Of a stretch of DNA of 64,000 nucleotides, positions 34,640 to 47,455 are shown piece after piece. The stretch's first letter is position 1, and each line of letters begins with the position of its first letter. The notes under the pieces were generated by a model that was not told the origin of the DNA, searched no databases, and saw nothing but the letters and a program-made list of their open reading frames with translations. The stretch comes from Spinacia oleracea (Eukaryota > Streptophyta > Magnoliopsida > Caryophyllales > Amaranthaceae), in contig NC_079491.1 in assembly GCF_020520425.1 (NCBI RefSeq), positions 25,287,449 through 25,351,448 on the forward strand, read 5' to 3'. The translations under genes were made by a program, and so were the position numbers.

Positions 34640-37600
34640 ATGTTGCCGTCGTTGTCGTTATCGTCGTCGTCCTCAGTTTCAGCTACGGTTCGTGTTGATA
34701 AGGCTACCAGCGAGCTTCTTGTTGGTCCTGACTGGACTATGAATATTGATATTTGTGATTTCTGCAATTCTAATCACTGGTATTTCTTCCTAGCTTTTTC
34801 GTCAATTTTTTCCTCTTAAATTTGTTGTTTGACTTTCGATAATTTTAATTCTAATTAATTTCTAGTTTAAATTCAGTATTTTGAGCGGTTTTTAGTTGAT
34901 TTTTGATGATTAAATAGGTTTCTAAATTGATTAAGCGGTGTTTAAATCATTTGCGACTTTTTTTTGTGTGCTAATTTTGGAAGTAATTTTGTTAATTTCT
35001 AGGTTTTAAGTTTGATTACTGTGTCTTTACTTAAACGTACTGTTGATAATCAGATATTTTATGCTTTTGATTTATGCTAGTAGTATTTTTCACTAGTTTT
35101 AGTTTGGGGAAGTAATTGTTGTTAACTTTTAGGTTTTTCAAACGTATGTGTTGACAATCAGAAGTTTTAGATGTCTGAAAGATTCTTTTTTTCTAATTTT
35201 GAATGTCACAAGAAATTTCGGATGAAATCAGTCATTGATGAATTTGATTGATGTTTTTGTGTGTTGAATTGATAGGTTGGCAAAAGATGTGGTGAAAGAA
35301 GTGAAAAGGAGGTTGCAAAACAAGAATCCTAAAGTTCAATTGCTGACTTTAACGGTATGATATGTTACTTTTTTGTTCTTTTTACATGTTTTATGCGGCA
35401 TCTTTAGAAGCCTATTTCCAATGGATTGAGTTTATTATTTGACTTGATTTTTTATGTGGTGTGGTGTAGCTGTTAGAGACGATGGTAAAAAATTGTGGCG
35501 AGTATATACACTACCACATTGCTGAGCGAAAAATATTGGATGAAATGATCAAACTCGTAAAGAAAAAGGTATGGCTTTTGTGATTATCGTGAATTTTTTT
35601 TGTGGTGATTGTGTTCATTTACTTCATTATCATGCAAAAATGGGAAACTCAACAAATACTACCGAGAATACTTTTCATTGTCAATTTGTCTTGTTTCAAC
35701 ATTATGGTTCATTAGGTTGTAAAAAATTAATAGGGGAATACCATCTTTTGTGCTCATAAGTTATACGGGAGTAACTATGTAAGTTTTGAACTATCAAGCT
35801 GGGAACTATAGACTGAATCATTGCAATAATTGCAACTTTCTGTGGTCGACATTCCCACATTCGCTATCTAGTTCAAATACATGCTCCTTCCCTGTAGATT
35901 TGGATAAGTTTGCATTTCCTAGTGTTGTGCTTTAAGGCAACTTGTTGATTTAGTTACTACAAAGATAGGTTTCTGTCAAATCAATCAGCTAGAGAGGAAT
36001 GATTCTTATAATGATCGTTTTCCGTTTTTGGTTCTACAGTTCTAATGTAGTTTGCATGGCAAACTCAAGCGAGATACCGTTAAACCTAAAATTCACAATT
36101 GTTCACAGAATCTGCTTCTCTTTGCTTTTGTTTGGAAGGGGAATCTTATGCTTATTGTATTGTCTCTTAATTTTTTTTTTTATGATTTCTTTGTGAAAGT
36201 TTAATTGATTTGTTGTTGTGCCATGAGCCTTTACTTCATTCGTAATCCTATTTTATCTAATGCCATGCCAGCTTGCTAGTTAAAAAGCCACTCTTCCTGA
36301 AGTGCATAACTCCATATCAACTGTTAAAAAAATTAGTTGTTATTAGTGAGCTTTGTGATGCCTGGGTAATGGGTATAGGCATACCGCATGTACTTGTAAC
36401 ATATCTCTTTGGCACGCTATTTAAGAAAGTGAATAGAGAAGGTAACCATACAAATTAATTAAAATAAGTTAAAGTCTTAATTACCTAACCGTTTCCTCTT
36501 ATTCGTGGTTCAATTATTTTGATCAATTTATCCATATACCTTATCTAACATATTCCTTAAACGGGTGCCAAGTGGTGTGTTGCAAATAAAAGAAACCAGA
36601 GGAAGTATATAGTATTCTCTAGGACATTCTAGATTGAGCATCTTTACTCATGCCAAAAGCTATTCTGGGTCATCATATTCACAGTGCACTACATTGACCG
36701 ATGTTAGTTAATTTGTGTTATTAGCTTGATACATTCACCTCCTTGCCATACTTTTGGTGTTGTACCTGAAAGCACAGCTGGTGGTTGCAACAATACACGC
36801 TTGCACAAGCAGTTGTGACTTGTTGCATATCCTGTGTAAGAAGTTGGCGACATAAAGCTCAGTTCTTAGCATGTAAATTATTTTAACGATTCTATGATAG
36901 AATTATACAAGCCTTACAAGGGTCAAAGGTAGCAAGTTCAGATAGGTTGTATAGCAAGAAACGTATGTGCTACTGATTTTAATTATAGTAAACTGGGAAA
37001 TAAATCCTTGATGAGATTGTTAGCTGCAGTGTTGACTCATGGATAAGGTAAAATATACCTGAGTTTAAGACTGTATTTTTTGAATTAACACTTGCACTCC
37101 GTATCATTGCAATGTTTCCTTTGTTATACCTTGTAAAATTTCTTACTTAAGCTGTGGAAAATATTTTTTGTTACTCCGTAGTTAATATCCGGAGTGTTGA
37201 AATTGATTTCAGGCTGACATGCATGTGAAATGTACTTATTGTATTTATTTTTAATTTCTCGTTTTAAACTTTACTTATTTTTATAATCCCTTATGATTTT
37301 TTCTTTTTTCTGAATATATATATATACCTCTTATTTTCCTTTCATTACTTTCACTTTTCCCCTCTTCCTTGTTTATCCTTTTAACTTCACGTTCATTTCT
37401 TGTTTGATTGGTCACATTGACGATCTCCTATGACGATTCATGTTAGCCGACCCCAAATCATTTTGGGACTAAGGCTTTGTTGTTGTTGTTGTAATATTTG
37501 GAGTGTTTAAATTGATTTCAGGCTGACATGCACGTGAGAGATAAAATTTTGGTACTTCTGGATTCGTGGCAAGAAGCATTTGGTGGCCCTGGTGGAAAAT

Positions 37601-40600
37601 ATTCTCAATACTATTGGGCTTGTGATGAACTGAGGGTAAGTACATTTATCTTATAATTTTGTGTGTAGGCGCATTGATTATTATTACCTGGTGTCTCACC
37701 ACGTTAAGCAAGCTTTACTATTATAGTTTAACAGTGTTATATAGTTTAACATAGTAGCACGAAAGTGACGGAACCATATGTAGTTTAACAGAGTATTGCA
37801 GAGTTCGATTGCTGTCATGTTAATGGTTTTCAGTTTGCTGGTTATTTTTTATCAAGCTACAGGATCTGTGATAGGCTATTACTTTTTACCTTGTAAGTTT
37901 GTACAATCTATTACTATATACTAAAAGAGACACCAGGAATGACACGTGTCAATTCCTGGTGTAAAATTTTCCCGCCAAAATGCCTTTTTATTTTTTTACT
38001 TTAAAATAAATAAGTTACTGTTAGAATATATGAGAATATATTTATTTGTTAAGAATATATGAGCATATATTTAGTTGATGTAAATAAGTTACGTAGATAT
38101 TTTGTTACCTAACTTAGTCAAAGATCAGATAGTGCATAGTTAGAATCATGGCTGATTAGCCTCGAAATACTTTGTATATATTTTTGATTGATGGAATGAA
38201 ATCCTCACGGAATTAAACTCTTTCAATTACATTACGGTTTTTTCTAGGAAACTAAGATAAAAATTATATTTTAATTACCATAGATGTGTACTGCATAATA
38301 TATTATTGGAGGAAAGCTAAATCAATATTATTTTTTCCTTTATGATATTATTTTATTTATGCATTATTATAACTTTTTAATCTGATAAGAAATATAAAAA
38401 AATATTGATAAATAAACTCTTATGTTAGTCTACTATTAATAATATAATACAGGGTAACTGGTAAGTAAGAATGTTAATTAAAATAATAATACATGGTAAG
38501 TAGACTAACATATGAGTTTATTTATCAAGATTTTACTCAATTCAAATTATGTTGTATTTGACTAACTCGGTTATGCTCGGGTCTTTTCGAAAATTAGTCT
38601 TGAGTCATTCAGGTTTGGTTAACAATGTTAGATCGTTCTACATACAAGTAAACGACTATAATTTTTAACTTTGTATAGTAATATATATGCAAATTTAGTT
38701 CATTTGAATATGTTTTTTTACACAACTTTGAATTTATATTTTTCCATATATCCTTTTTACTTTCATGTTTTCCTAATATCACAAGTTTTTTAGTTACTAT
38801 TAAAATAATAAATTGTTTTAGTAATAGTCGTGCGTTGCACGGGCCCTAAACTAGTTGCTTGCTAAAGTTATTGGCACTCGTAGTTTCTTGAAACTCACTT
38901 GGTAGCTATGGGACTCATGTTGGAACTGTTGTACACCTTGTACTCCTCAATTCATCATCAAATGATGATGTACCGGTTAAAGGGTATATTTTCAGTACTG
39001 TTTGCAGAGCAAGTGGATTCGCTTTTAAGCTCCATTGAAACCTACTTGCCTTCATTTAACATTCGTGAGATTTGGATTCATGGAGCTTCACTGCAGCCTG
39101 GCTGTGATAGTGTGATTGAATCATTGAATGGTTGAATAGCCTCTTTAAGATTTTAAGGGCATAATGTCTCTTTCTCTCGTGTACTATTTGAACCTGCACT
39201 CTGTCCTTGTCTGACAATGATCCAGCACCGGGCATAAAAAAAACTTGTTGCCTATTTGTGCAAGTTATATCATTTACTACACTATACTGTCTATAAACTC
39301 CAGACTTCTCCAAAACTTGACAAGTTACTAAAGGAAGAGGGAGTGCGCAATTCGACTTCTGAGTTCAGTTGGCCTTGTATTTTGTCAATTCTGGCACACT
39401 TGGCTTCAATTTTCAGACATGATAAAGATCAAACAACACCCTTTCTTTGCAAGAAGTATAGAAAAGAAGATATCAAATATAATAATTGATGACATGCTGA
39501 GGAGAAAAGGAAAACTTAACATAATTATAGAACTTTTAGTGATTTCGTAGAAATCGCATCTGATCAACTCAAAAGATTCAACCTTTAAGGGTCATATTCT
39601 GATAATAGCCTAGCCCTTAGGTGGTCTTTAACCTGTGTTTGCTTGTGGATTTCCTACGTGGCAGGGGTAATTGTATCATTGTATTGTACATCATATTTCA
39701 CAATCCATCCTCTTTTGCTCAAAACTCATCTCGTTCAAGAGAAAGGAATAAGAGGGCCTTCTTCGTCTGCCTTCCTTTCTTGGGTACTCACCGAGACTGA
39801 AGCTTGAAAATGGAAAAACACAAGGATGAATCACACATCATATGAATATGATATTTCTAGACCCAGCCCACCATCCTCCTTTGCTCAACAGTAATCAAAA
39901 CACGTCGCATGGAGAGAAGCAAATTTAGGGCCTTAATTTTTTCTTCTCCAACCCAAAGCTCATCATCTTCCTCTCCTTCATCTGTACCAAAGAGAGGGAA
40001 CCTTGAAAATGGAGAAGGTTGAATTAATACTCGCAGCTGTGATATGATAAATTTTCAAATTATACCAAAAAAAATTAGAATCTAGTTAACTAGGAGCTTT
40101 GGAAAGATGATCAAAGGCCAAGATAAATACCCATCATCTTCACCATTTATTCATCGGAGGAGCTTTCCAGGTAATAATTGAGATTATATTAACAGTGCTT
40201 GTCTGAACCACTTGGAGAATGAGTGTGAAACACAGACATATGGAGGCAGATCACAGGTTTGGTGATCGAAAGACACAATGACATTAGAGAGAGAGAGATG
40301 GGAGGGGATGGGGTGGGAAATTCAACAATGAACACATATTTCGTCCTTGAGCATCCACAACTACGAGTACATTGGAAAATTAGAATGATCCACAGTGGGC
40401 CATGCATAAGTTGTTAAAACTTCTTGTTTTGGTTACTTTGCTACAAAGGTTGTCTTTCGAAAAGAGATAACCATTGGAGGGGTAATTTTCTGCTATGTTA
40501 CTCAGACTCGGGTACGAGTGTCGGATACGGGTACGTGTCCAAGTGTCCGACACGGCTAAATTGTGGAGAATTCCCTTGATTTTAGACCAAAATGAAGTGT

Positions 40601-43600
40601 CCGAGTGTCCATACCTATGTCCAAGTGTCGAGGATCTGACACGGGTACTTGAGTTAAAACGAAGAGTCCGAGTAACATAGATTGTTTGTGTGTGTGTGTG
40701 AAGGGGCCGGGGGTAGTTAGGTTGCTAAGTTAGGGCATTTAATACCTTTTGAGCGATTAAAGATTGCAAGACCATGCTGGTTTCTTTTTATTCATTGATA
40801 CAAGTCTCCACTTTGGTGTAGTTGTTCTAAAATATGACCCCGGTGAAGTTGGGATTCTTTACGAGATTAGTTTAAGAATGTCGGTCACCAGATTGTTCAT
40901 GTTAAGTTTTCAAAAGTATAGGAATTGTCAATTATTACTTATGTTAGTAGTCACACTATCACTTACTACCTATAAAAAAAGTTGTCAATTAATACCTAGA
41001 ATATCTTCACAGGTAATCCTGTGTTAACGTTTTGGACAAATTGGTCGGAATATGACATCATAATACTCCCTCTGTATTTATTTAAGAGATACATTTGTCT
41101 TTTCCGGCTGTATCTATTTAAAAGATACACTTGCCATTTTTAGTAACTTATCAACCCCACCATCTAATTAAATAATCTATTTATACCCTAACCCCACCCC
41201 CACCCCCTAAAATGACATGGTCCCCACTTGTTTACTTGTTAAAATATCTACCCAACCCCACTTGTTTTATTACTTTATTTCTTTCAATTCTTTTTCTTAA
41301 TATCCGTGCCCGGCCAAGTGTATCCCTTAAATAAATACGGAGGGAGTATTATTTAAGTTGATGTTAAAGTAAAAATAACTTAAAAGAAAATTAAAAAATC
41401 CATTGATCTATAACCTAAGTTATGTATCGGTAATTCTCATAAATGGGTGAATTTGGAGCAAATTAGCAATAGTAATCATAAGAAGGTTTTCTAGGTCTTA
41501 ATTGACAACTTTTTTGTCCTAGGTAGCAATGTATAAAAAGGCTCAAGGCGCAACAAGGCGATTTGGGGTTCCCAGCGCGAGGCGCGCCTCATTGAAGTGA
41601 GGCGCCCTAATAAAAAGTAAAAAAAAAAGTGAAAAAATGGTGTGTGCCTTGGTAGGTGCGCCTTTTTTGCGCCTTTTTGCGCCTCAAAGTGCGCCTTTTT
41701 GCGCCTTAGGTGCGCCTCATCGAAATCGCCTCGCCTAAACAATAAAAGGCGCTGGCTCCAATCGCCTTGCGCCTCAGAGCCTAGGCGCGCCTTTTTATAC
41801 ACTGCTAGGCAGTAACTAGTACTTAACGGAGTGGCTTATAAGCTAGGTAGTAATTGACAAACTTTCAAAAGTAAATTCAGTTGTCTTTGTTTTTAGGCTA
41901 TGAGTAGGGAGACTAGGGACAAATCTACAAATAAAAAGATTTCAGGTGTATCATAATGAGAGTATGAGACTGTATTTTGTTGGTATTTTGTGTTCATGTT
42001 AAGTTTTCCAAGAGTATACAGTTCTCTTTGTCTTTAGGCTATGAGTAGGGACAAATCTACAACAGAAAGATTTCAGCTGTATCACAACTCTAGACTGTAT
42101 TTTATTGGTATTTTGTAGCTTGTATGACCACGTGGTAGTCATCTGGATACACTCCGATATTGAAATTGCTAATTGTTATTCTCATGGCAGCGTTCTGGCG
42201 TCCATTTTCCCCAGCGCTCTCCGCGTTCAGCCCCAGTGATTACGCCGCCTGTCACCCATCCATCGAGAGTTGCTCAAGTTGGCTTCGGCATGCCTGCCAA
42301 TTCTTCAAGAAGGCTGGATGAAGCCATGAGCTCTGAGGTTGAGAGCTTAAGGTACCATTTCATTTTTCATAACATGCTCTTGTTCAGCAGAGTACTTATG
42401 GACAACAAAAAACATTATCCTTAACTTATCGTCTGTGTTCTGGCCAGCATTTCGGCGTTGGAATCTATGCGGAATGCGTTTGAGCTCTTGGATGACATGC
42501 TTCAAGCTGTCAATCCTAACGATCGTATGGTATGGAAACATCTTCATTTATATAGAAGTATCAAACTTAAGTATCTCATGGTTGTTTTTAGCTTTTAGGG
42601 AAGGTAAAAAGGCATCTGACGACTTGACTTTTTTGTAGTCTGTGAAAGATGAAGTAATTGTAGATCTTGTTGATCGTTGTCGAGCAAATCAGAAGAAGTT
42701 GATGCAAATGATCACTACTACTACGTTAGTATTCCTGAAATAAGCTCTTATGTTTTGTCTAATAATTTTTCATGTTTGGACAAACCAATTAATGGACAAT
42801 CTGTTACTCTTTGGCTCGTGTAAGTGACCTGCTCATTTTGCTATCTTTTTGTCTGGTTGGCAGTGATGAGGAACTTCTTGCTCAGGGTCTTGAGATGAAT
42901 GATATTTTGCAAAGTGTGATTGCAAGGCATGATGGAATAGCCTCTGGTGCTCCTTTGCCAAATTATAAGAGGGATGTCAGTGCTCAACATACAGAATCAG
43001 TTGTAGACTCCAATGCCAATTGTACGGAGGCAAAAGACAAATCTCTTGTTGAGGGCAGCAAGTCTCCAGCATCTGATGCGCCTGGTTCAGAGGCTCCTGC
43101 TGAAGAGGAGGAAGAGGAGGATGAGTTTGCGTTGCTTGCACGAAGGTTACTCTTCCAATAACTTTGTTTTGTTGTATGTTGCGGTACTTTAAATTTAATT
43201 TTTGTGATGTTCCAACAATTTGATGCAGCTCCTTGATGCTTGTAGCTTTTTTGGGTATTCGTAATTTTTAGAAATTGTAGGTAGTCACTCCTGGTCAACA
43301 TATCTTAATCCTTAACGTGAATGACAAGGTGCTGCATATTCATGATTACTAACTTGTCAATTACAGGTCAGCCTAGCAGTTGCTCATGTTTCCATATTCT
43401 GTGTGTATAACAGAATGGTTTCATCTGATTTAAGCACCCAGTTTTCTGCACTTAGACCCATTTCTCTGTTTAGTTTCTTTCTGCTTAAATTAAAGATCAG
43501 TTGGTTAAGCGTGGTCTTATTGCAGGCACTCAAAGACACAAGGTACACCTTCACATAGTGCTGGGACGGGTTCTACAGAAGATGCAGCCTCCTCCAGCGG

Positions 43601-44625
43601 CAGCAATAATGCACTGGTATTATTTGATACTCCTTCACCTGCAACTGCGACAACTACTAGTTCAAAAGAGCAAGACCTTATTGACCTTTTGAGCATTGTT
43701 CTGACAACAAGTTCAACATCTCCCGAAACCCCACAAGCTCCAAACCCAGCTCCTGCACAGGACACATTTGAGGTACCTTGCACAGTTGCTTTTACTTGAA
43801 AAATGTCATTGTACTTGTTTATAATTTAGTTTTCTGCGAATTCCAGAATTACATCTTATTGTTGCCTGTTCTTTTTGAAAACATCATTATATTACATTGA
43901 CTGCATCGTCTGCTTCCCTTGTTGCTTTTTGATAGACATCTCTCAACAGTTATGTTGTGCCATGGGCGCAGCCTCAACAACAACAGCCTCAGCCCCAGCC
44001 CCAGCACATGCAACCTATGCCTCAATATCAAGGACATTACCAGCCGATGCAATCTCAACCTCCGCAGGGTTACTCTTCTGTTTACCCACCACCTCCATGG
44101 GAGGCAACTTCCGGTTATGGTAATAGCCAAATTCAAGGGTCGAATCCGTACCTCTACCCAAATTCTCAAGGAACTGTAAACAATTCTTCAGTGTCAATGC
44201 AAGGAGGTTGGTCATCACAGAATGTATATCCACAATATGGAAATCAACCAATGTATTCCAGTCAAGCTGCTGGCAGTTTCTCTCCAATGCAAGGCGTGCG
44301 TACACTGCAGTATGCCAATTCCTTCCAAAATCCGACATCTATAAACAATAACCTTCACTCAAGTCCACATATGACTAATACTTCATCATTACCTATGCAA
44401 GGAGGTAGACCACTTCAGCATGTCAACTCATTTCCAGGCAATGGGTCAGCTATGAATGGGAATGCTACGGTGTTGAATAATAGCTCTAGCGTTGGTATCC
44501 CTTCTACAGGACAGAAGCCTTATATTCCATCTTACCGACTTTTTGAAGATCTCAATGTTTTGGGTGGCTCAGAAGGCAAGATCAAGAGTGGTCCGTATTC
44601 AAGTGCATCAGGCACCCGAATATGA
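34640..44625 (+). CDS. TOL6: TOM1-like VHS/GAT protein, TOL6 type (complete, 10 exons)
   Basis: Ubiquitin-binding adaptor that acts as the plant ESCRT-0 substitute, gathering ubiquitinated membrane proteins for endosomal sorting. Exons: 34640-34779, 35276-35354, 35470-35568, 37522-37635, 42191-42351, 42448-42529, 42639-42724, 42864-43145, 43526-43772, 43936-44625. All join in frame with GT/AG introns for 659 codons, close to the usual 670. The VHS domain covers about residues 10-150 ([53 protein letters not shown]). The GAT domain covers about 185-275 ([48 protein letters not shown]). An acidic patch and FALLARR follow, then a clathrin-box-like LIDLL near residue 399. A proline/glutamine-rich tail opens with [10 protein letters not shown] and nears its end with [14 protein letters not shown]6 is favoured over TOL9 by the HW-AKDVVK and YYWA-DELRRSGV wording, from memory. 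Start: first ATG in frame. Intron 4 (4.5 kb) is swollen by a Helitron and MITEs. Confidence 0.94.
37184..37545 (+). repeat. duplicated splice acceptor and exon 4 start around a SINE tail
   Basis: About 45 bp spanning the end of TOL6 intron 3 and the first bases of exon 4 occur twice. The words GGAGTGTTGAAATTGATTTC and AGGCTGACATGCATGTG occur at 37191-37230; GGAGTGTTTAAATTGATTTC and AGGCTGACATGCACGTG at 37499-37538. The second copy is the real exon because it stays open to a donor site. Between them, 37430-37490 has TTAGCCGACCCCAAATCA, then GGGACTAAGGCTTTGTTGTTG, the 3' tail shared by Au-type plant SINEs. The duplication may be a long target-site duplication or an independent slip. Confidence 0.7.
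37907..38855 (+). mobile_element. non-autonomous Helitron in TOL6 intron 4, 949 bp
   Basis: 5' end TCTATTACTATATACTAAAAG after A; 3' end GTGCGTTGCACGGGCCC followed by TAAACTAGT and then T. The GTGCGTTGCAC inverted repeat just inside the CTAGT end is the typical Helitron hairpin. No Rep/helicase gene. Same strand as the host gene. Confidence 0.88.
38856..40490. other. TOL6 intron 4, middle part
   Basis: Intronic DNA without a supportable gene. Open frames at 38899-39135, 39256-39489 and 40189-40407 have no recognisable domain and lie within the intron. Confidence 0.5.
40492..40680. mobile_element. MITE with CTATGTTACTCGGACTC ends
   Basis: CTATGTTACTCAGACTCGGG at the left and its inverse (GAGTCCGAGTAACATAG) at the right, with internal iterated GTGTCCGACACGG/GTGTCCAAGTGTCC words. 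This sequence class recurs in many plant genomes. Confidence 0.8.
41066..41346. mobile_element. complete Stowaway-type MITE, 281 bp, in TOL6 intron 4
   Basis: Inverted ends CTCCCTCTGTATTTATTTAA and its inverse TTAAATAAATACGGAGGGAG, TA-flanked on both sides. Confidence 0.92.
41524..41808. mobile_element. GGCGC-rich foldback-like repeat in TOL6 intron 4
   Basis: Ends TAGCAATGTATAAAAAGGC and CCTTTTTATACACTGCTA are inverted copies. The interior is an unusual run of TGCGCCTTTTTGCGCC and AGGCGCGCC words, standing out strongly from its AT-rich surroundings. Non-autonomous; class not determined. Confidence 0.7.
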
Positions 44626-46128
44626 ATTGGATTACTTTGCTCATACATGTGAATAGATGAGTATACTACACATTGGGCTTGTAATTATTCAGACATCTGT
44701 TGATGTTGGCTTGAACGTGTGGTGTTGGTATTTCCAATGATTGATAAATATAATTTAATAATTTCTTGATTGATCCCCAACCTTGTAGAGTGTTTCTTCA
44801 TATCTGCAATGCAATCCTGAAATTAGTAATTTATTGGTTAATAATCTTGATTTTGGTTGGATATTTCTCATAAACAGTACTTTCTACGTATATATTTACT
44901 TATTTAGTGTGCTAACTTATCATGGCACGTAGTATAGAAGATATGTTGGCATTAGCATTGCATGACGACATTAGGGAAGATTGATGGTTAAGATGTAGGA
45001 TGACCTTATTGTATACGAGCTCTAAGTCTTTTAGTACTATACAAATTCTTATTTACAACGGGTGTACAATAAATATTGTACACCGGAGTAAAAGTTAACT
45101 CAAATTACACTAAGCCAAGATAAAATTGGTTCAGGTTAGTAATTGGCGAGTATGTTTTGCCAAGTCTGTATAATAGGTGATCCATATAGCAATAGTCCAT
45201 AACAAAAAGAAGAGAGTGATCCAGCTAAAGAGTAAACAAAAAAATGCAATGAATTTAGAATCGAAATAAATGTTGGACGTTGTAAATTAAATAGCAAAAA
45301 GCTAAGTTGGTTAACCACCTCCCAATCCCATGTTACGCCTGCAAAGACCATAACTCGTACATCACTTGACTAATATGTTCACATTTTAATTTATGCGAAG
45401 GTCAACCACCTTTAGCTTCACTATCAATGGCTTCTCAATAGAAATTTAACCAACTACCCCCAACCCCCTATTTAATCAATAGCCAAGAGTGACAACTCTT
45501 CCGTGTGTGGAGTATGTGGCCAAACAAAGAGATAGTCAATGAACCCGATCAAGTGTCTAGGTTGGCAAGGGATCGGCGAATGTGACATAACAAGTGACAT
45601 ATAATACTTTTGTTTCGGAATAGTTGTAGTATTTTGACTTTCTTTAATATTTGTTTCTTACAAATCATAGTCCGCCAAACCAACAACATAATTGCAAATC
45701 AAATTTACGATAATTTTTACAAATTCAAAATTAGAGGTATTTAATGGTCCAAGTGATGCAAGTAGAAAATACAGAGAGAGTATGAACATATATTTATCTA
45801 GACGTTGATAAATTAGAGCTATTTCTATGAATATGCAAAATCATTCGTTTGCCATTTTCGTATTGTATTATGGATGCTGATTGATTTGTATTGCGATATT
45901 GTCTTTAATATTAAGTCAGATAGTTAGTTGCAAAACTTGCAACAATAACTGCAAATATAATGATTGAAAGATTAGCTTTTGTCCAAGAGTATCAGACTAA
46001 TTTAGATTCACATTTAATTGGACACACCTTTTCCTGAATAGAGTACATAAAATCACGTATGTGCAAAATAAAACATTTCGGTGCGTTAAAATTACAAGAT
46101 ATTATATATATCCATCGACTATTCACCA
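44626..46128. other. TOL6 3' flank and intergenic DNA
   Basis: Holds the TOL6 3' UTR (an AATATAATTTAATAAT-type AT-rich stretch about 120 bp after the stop may serve polyadenylation). At 45042-45104 there is an inverted fragment of the GTGTACAATAAAT repeat seen complete at 33098-33390. No gene seen; the minus-strand open frame at 45136-45351 has no recognisable domain. Confidence 0.5.
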
Positions 46129-46323
46129 TTTTTTTTTTTTTCCTACTGTGAGGAGTTCACACCGCCTTCGACGAGTGGATTAATCTCCCGCGGGAGTTTG
46201 CGTGGGTAATCTCGATGGGCAGCATCCCTCTCAGTTGAGATTTTTACCATTCCCAAGGCTCGAACCCGAGACCTTGGTTAAGGAGCAAGAGACCCTTAAC
46301 CACTCATGCCAACCTCAATTGGT
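46129..46323 (-). mobile_element. tRNA-derived SINE (minus orientation)
   Basis: Read on the minus strand it starts ACCAATTGAGGTTGGCATGA, has an A-box-like GTGGTTAAGGG and a B box GGTCTCGGGTTCGAGCC, and ends in a poly-A tail (poly-T at 46129-46141 on the plus strand). Flanks ACTATTCACCA and ACTATTGACCA form a probable target duplication with one mismatch. Same family as 52504-52694. Confidence 0.85.
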
Positions 46324-46499
46324 TACTATTGACCATATTATAACATGCATCTTTCTTTATTTAGGAATGTTAGGTACCAATGGTAAATGTAAAATGTGAG
46401 TAAGGGTAAAGTGGATATTTAATGTGTGAACATACAAAAAACATGTGAAAACATATCATAAAAGAAAATGGTAGAGCTAATATCTAACTTTCATGAAAG

Positions 46500-46920
46500 A
46501 AAAATGAGTTAAGATCAAAGTTGGGGTCCTACATTTTACATTTTTCTGAACCTATACTTTTTTTCTTCTTCTATATTTTGAGACCTACTATACATTTTTC
46601 GGCCATATTTAACCAAAGCATAGGAAAAGGTTAGTCCCTTTAGCTAAGTTGAGTTAAGCTAAAGTTTTGGGTCCTACCTTTTGGTTTGTTCACCTTTTAG
46701 GACCCCGACTTCTTCTTTTTTTTTTCACCTTTTGGGGTCTCATTTCATTTTCCGGCCAATTAACCTTAGTTTAACTCACTATTAACCATACAATCACTCA
46801 ATAATAAATTAAGCCAAAGGTTAGGGTCCAACCTTTTGATTTTCTCACCTTTCAGGACCCGAATATTTGTTTTTCACCTTTTGGGGCCTCATATCCATTT
46901 TTTGCAAACCAGCGTTATTT
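46500..46920. repeat. three diverged tandem copies, about 140 bp each
   Basis: Each copy carries, in order, AGTTAAG/TTAAGC, a GGGTCC-ACCTTTT block, AGGACCC or its relative, a T/C-rich tract, TTTTGGGGTCTCAT-like, and ATTTTCCGGCCA-like sequence. The copies begin near 46500, 46655 and 46810. Confidence 0.65.
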
Positions 46921-47034
46921 ACAAAAAAAAAAAACAAATTCATCTTTCTCAAACCCCTTCATACAATTAAAACTACATAATACTCTTCTCCAAACGTCAT
47001 AGATAATCTTTTCTCATTTACAAGACCTTTTATA

Positions 47035-47316
47035 TTCCCTCCGTTCCATATTAGTTGTTACACTTTCCTTTTCCGTCTGTCCCAGATTAGTTGTTACACT
47101 TCTAAATTAGGAACGACTCCACAATTATTATATTGCCTCTCTCTTCCCACTAAAACTTTTTTGTCCCCACACCCTCTCTCATTCAATTAAAAAAATACCC
47201 CACTAACTCCTATCATATCTACTTTCAATCATATTAAAATTGATAATAAAACAATCACTTATCACCTAAAATTTTGTGCAAAGGTAAGTGTAACAACTAA
47301 TATGGGACGGAGGGAG
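47035..47316. mobile_element. complete Stowaway-type MITE, 282 bp
   Basis: Inverted ends TTCCCTCCGTTCCATATTAG and the inverse CTAATATGGGACGGAGGGAG, continuing inwards through TTGTTACACTT; TA on both sides. Confidence 0.88.
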
Positions 47317-47455
47317 TAGTTGAAACTTAATTTACGTAACAAATAATAATTGATTTGAATATGTTATAGAAAATTTAAGGTCATAAATTTTAATATGAAA
47401 ATTGCTACTTAATTTTGATCGAGTTAAGCATAAATCATTTTATTATTATTGTTAT

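Noticed and set aside
37213-37260. Upstream copy of the exon 4 start as a real TOL6 exon
   Set aside because: It diverges after about 20 coding bases into T-rich intron sequence without a donor in frame, while the copy at 37522 continues to a conserved VHS segment.
38899-39489. Open frames inside TOL6 intron 4
   Set aside because: No domain similarity and they lie between confirmed exons; intronic noise.
46250-46320. tRNA gene
   Set aside because: The A- and B-box-like sequences belong to a SINE with a poly-A tail and a tRNA-unrelated body; no complete cloverleaf was found. The same applies to 52510-52575.
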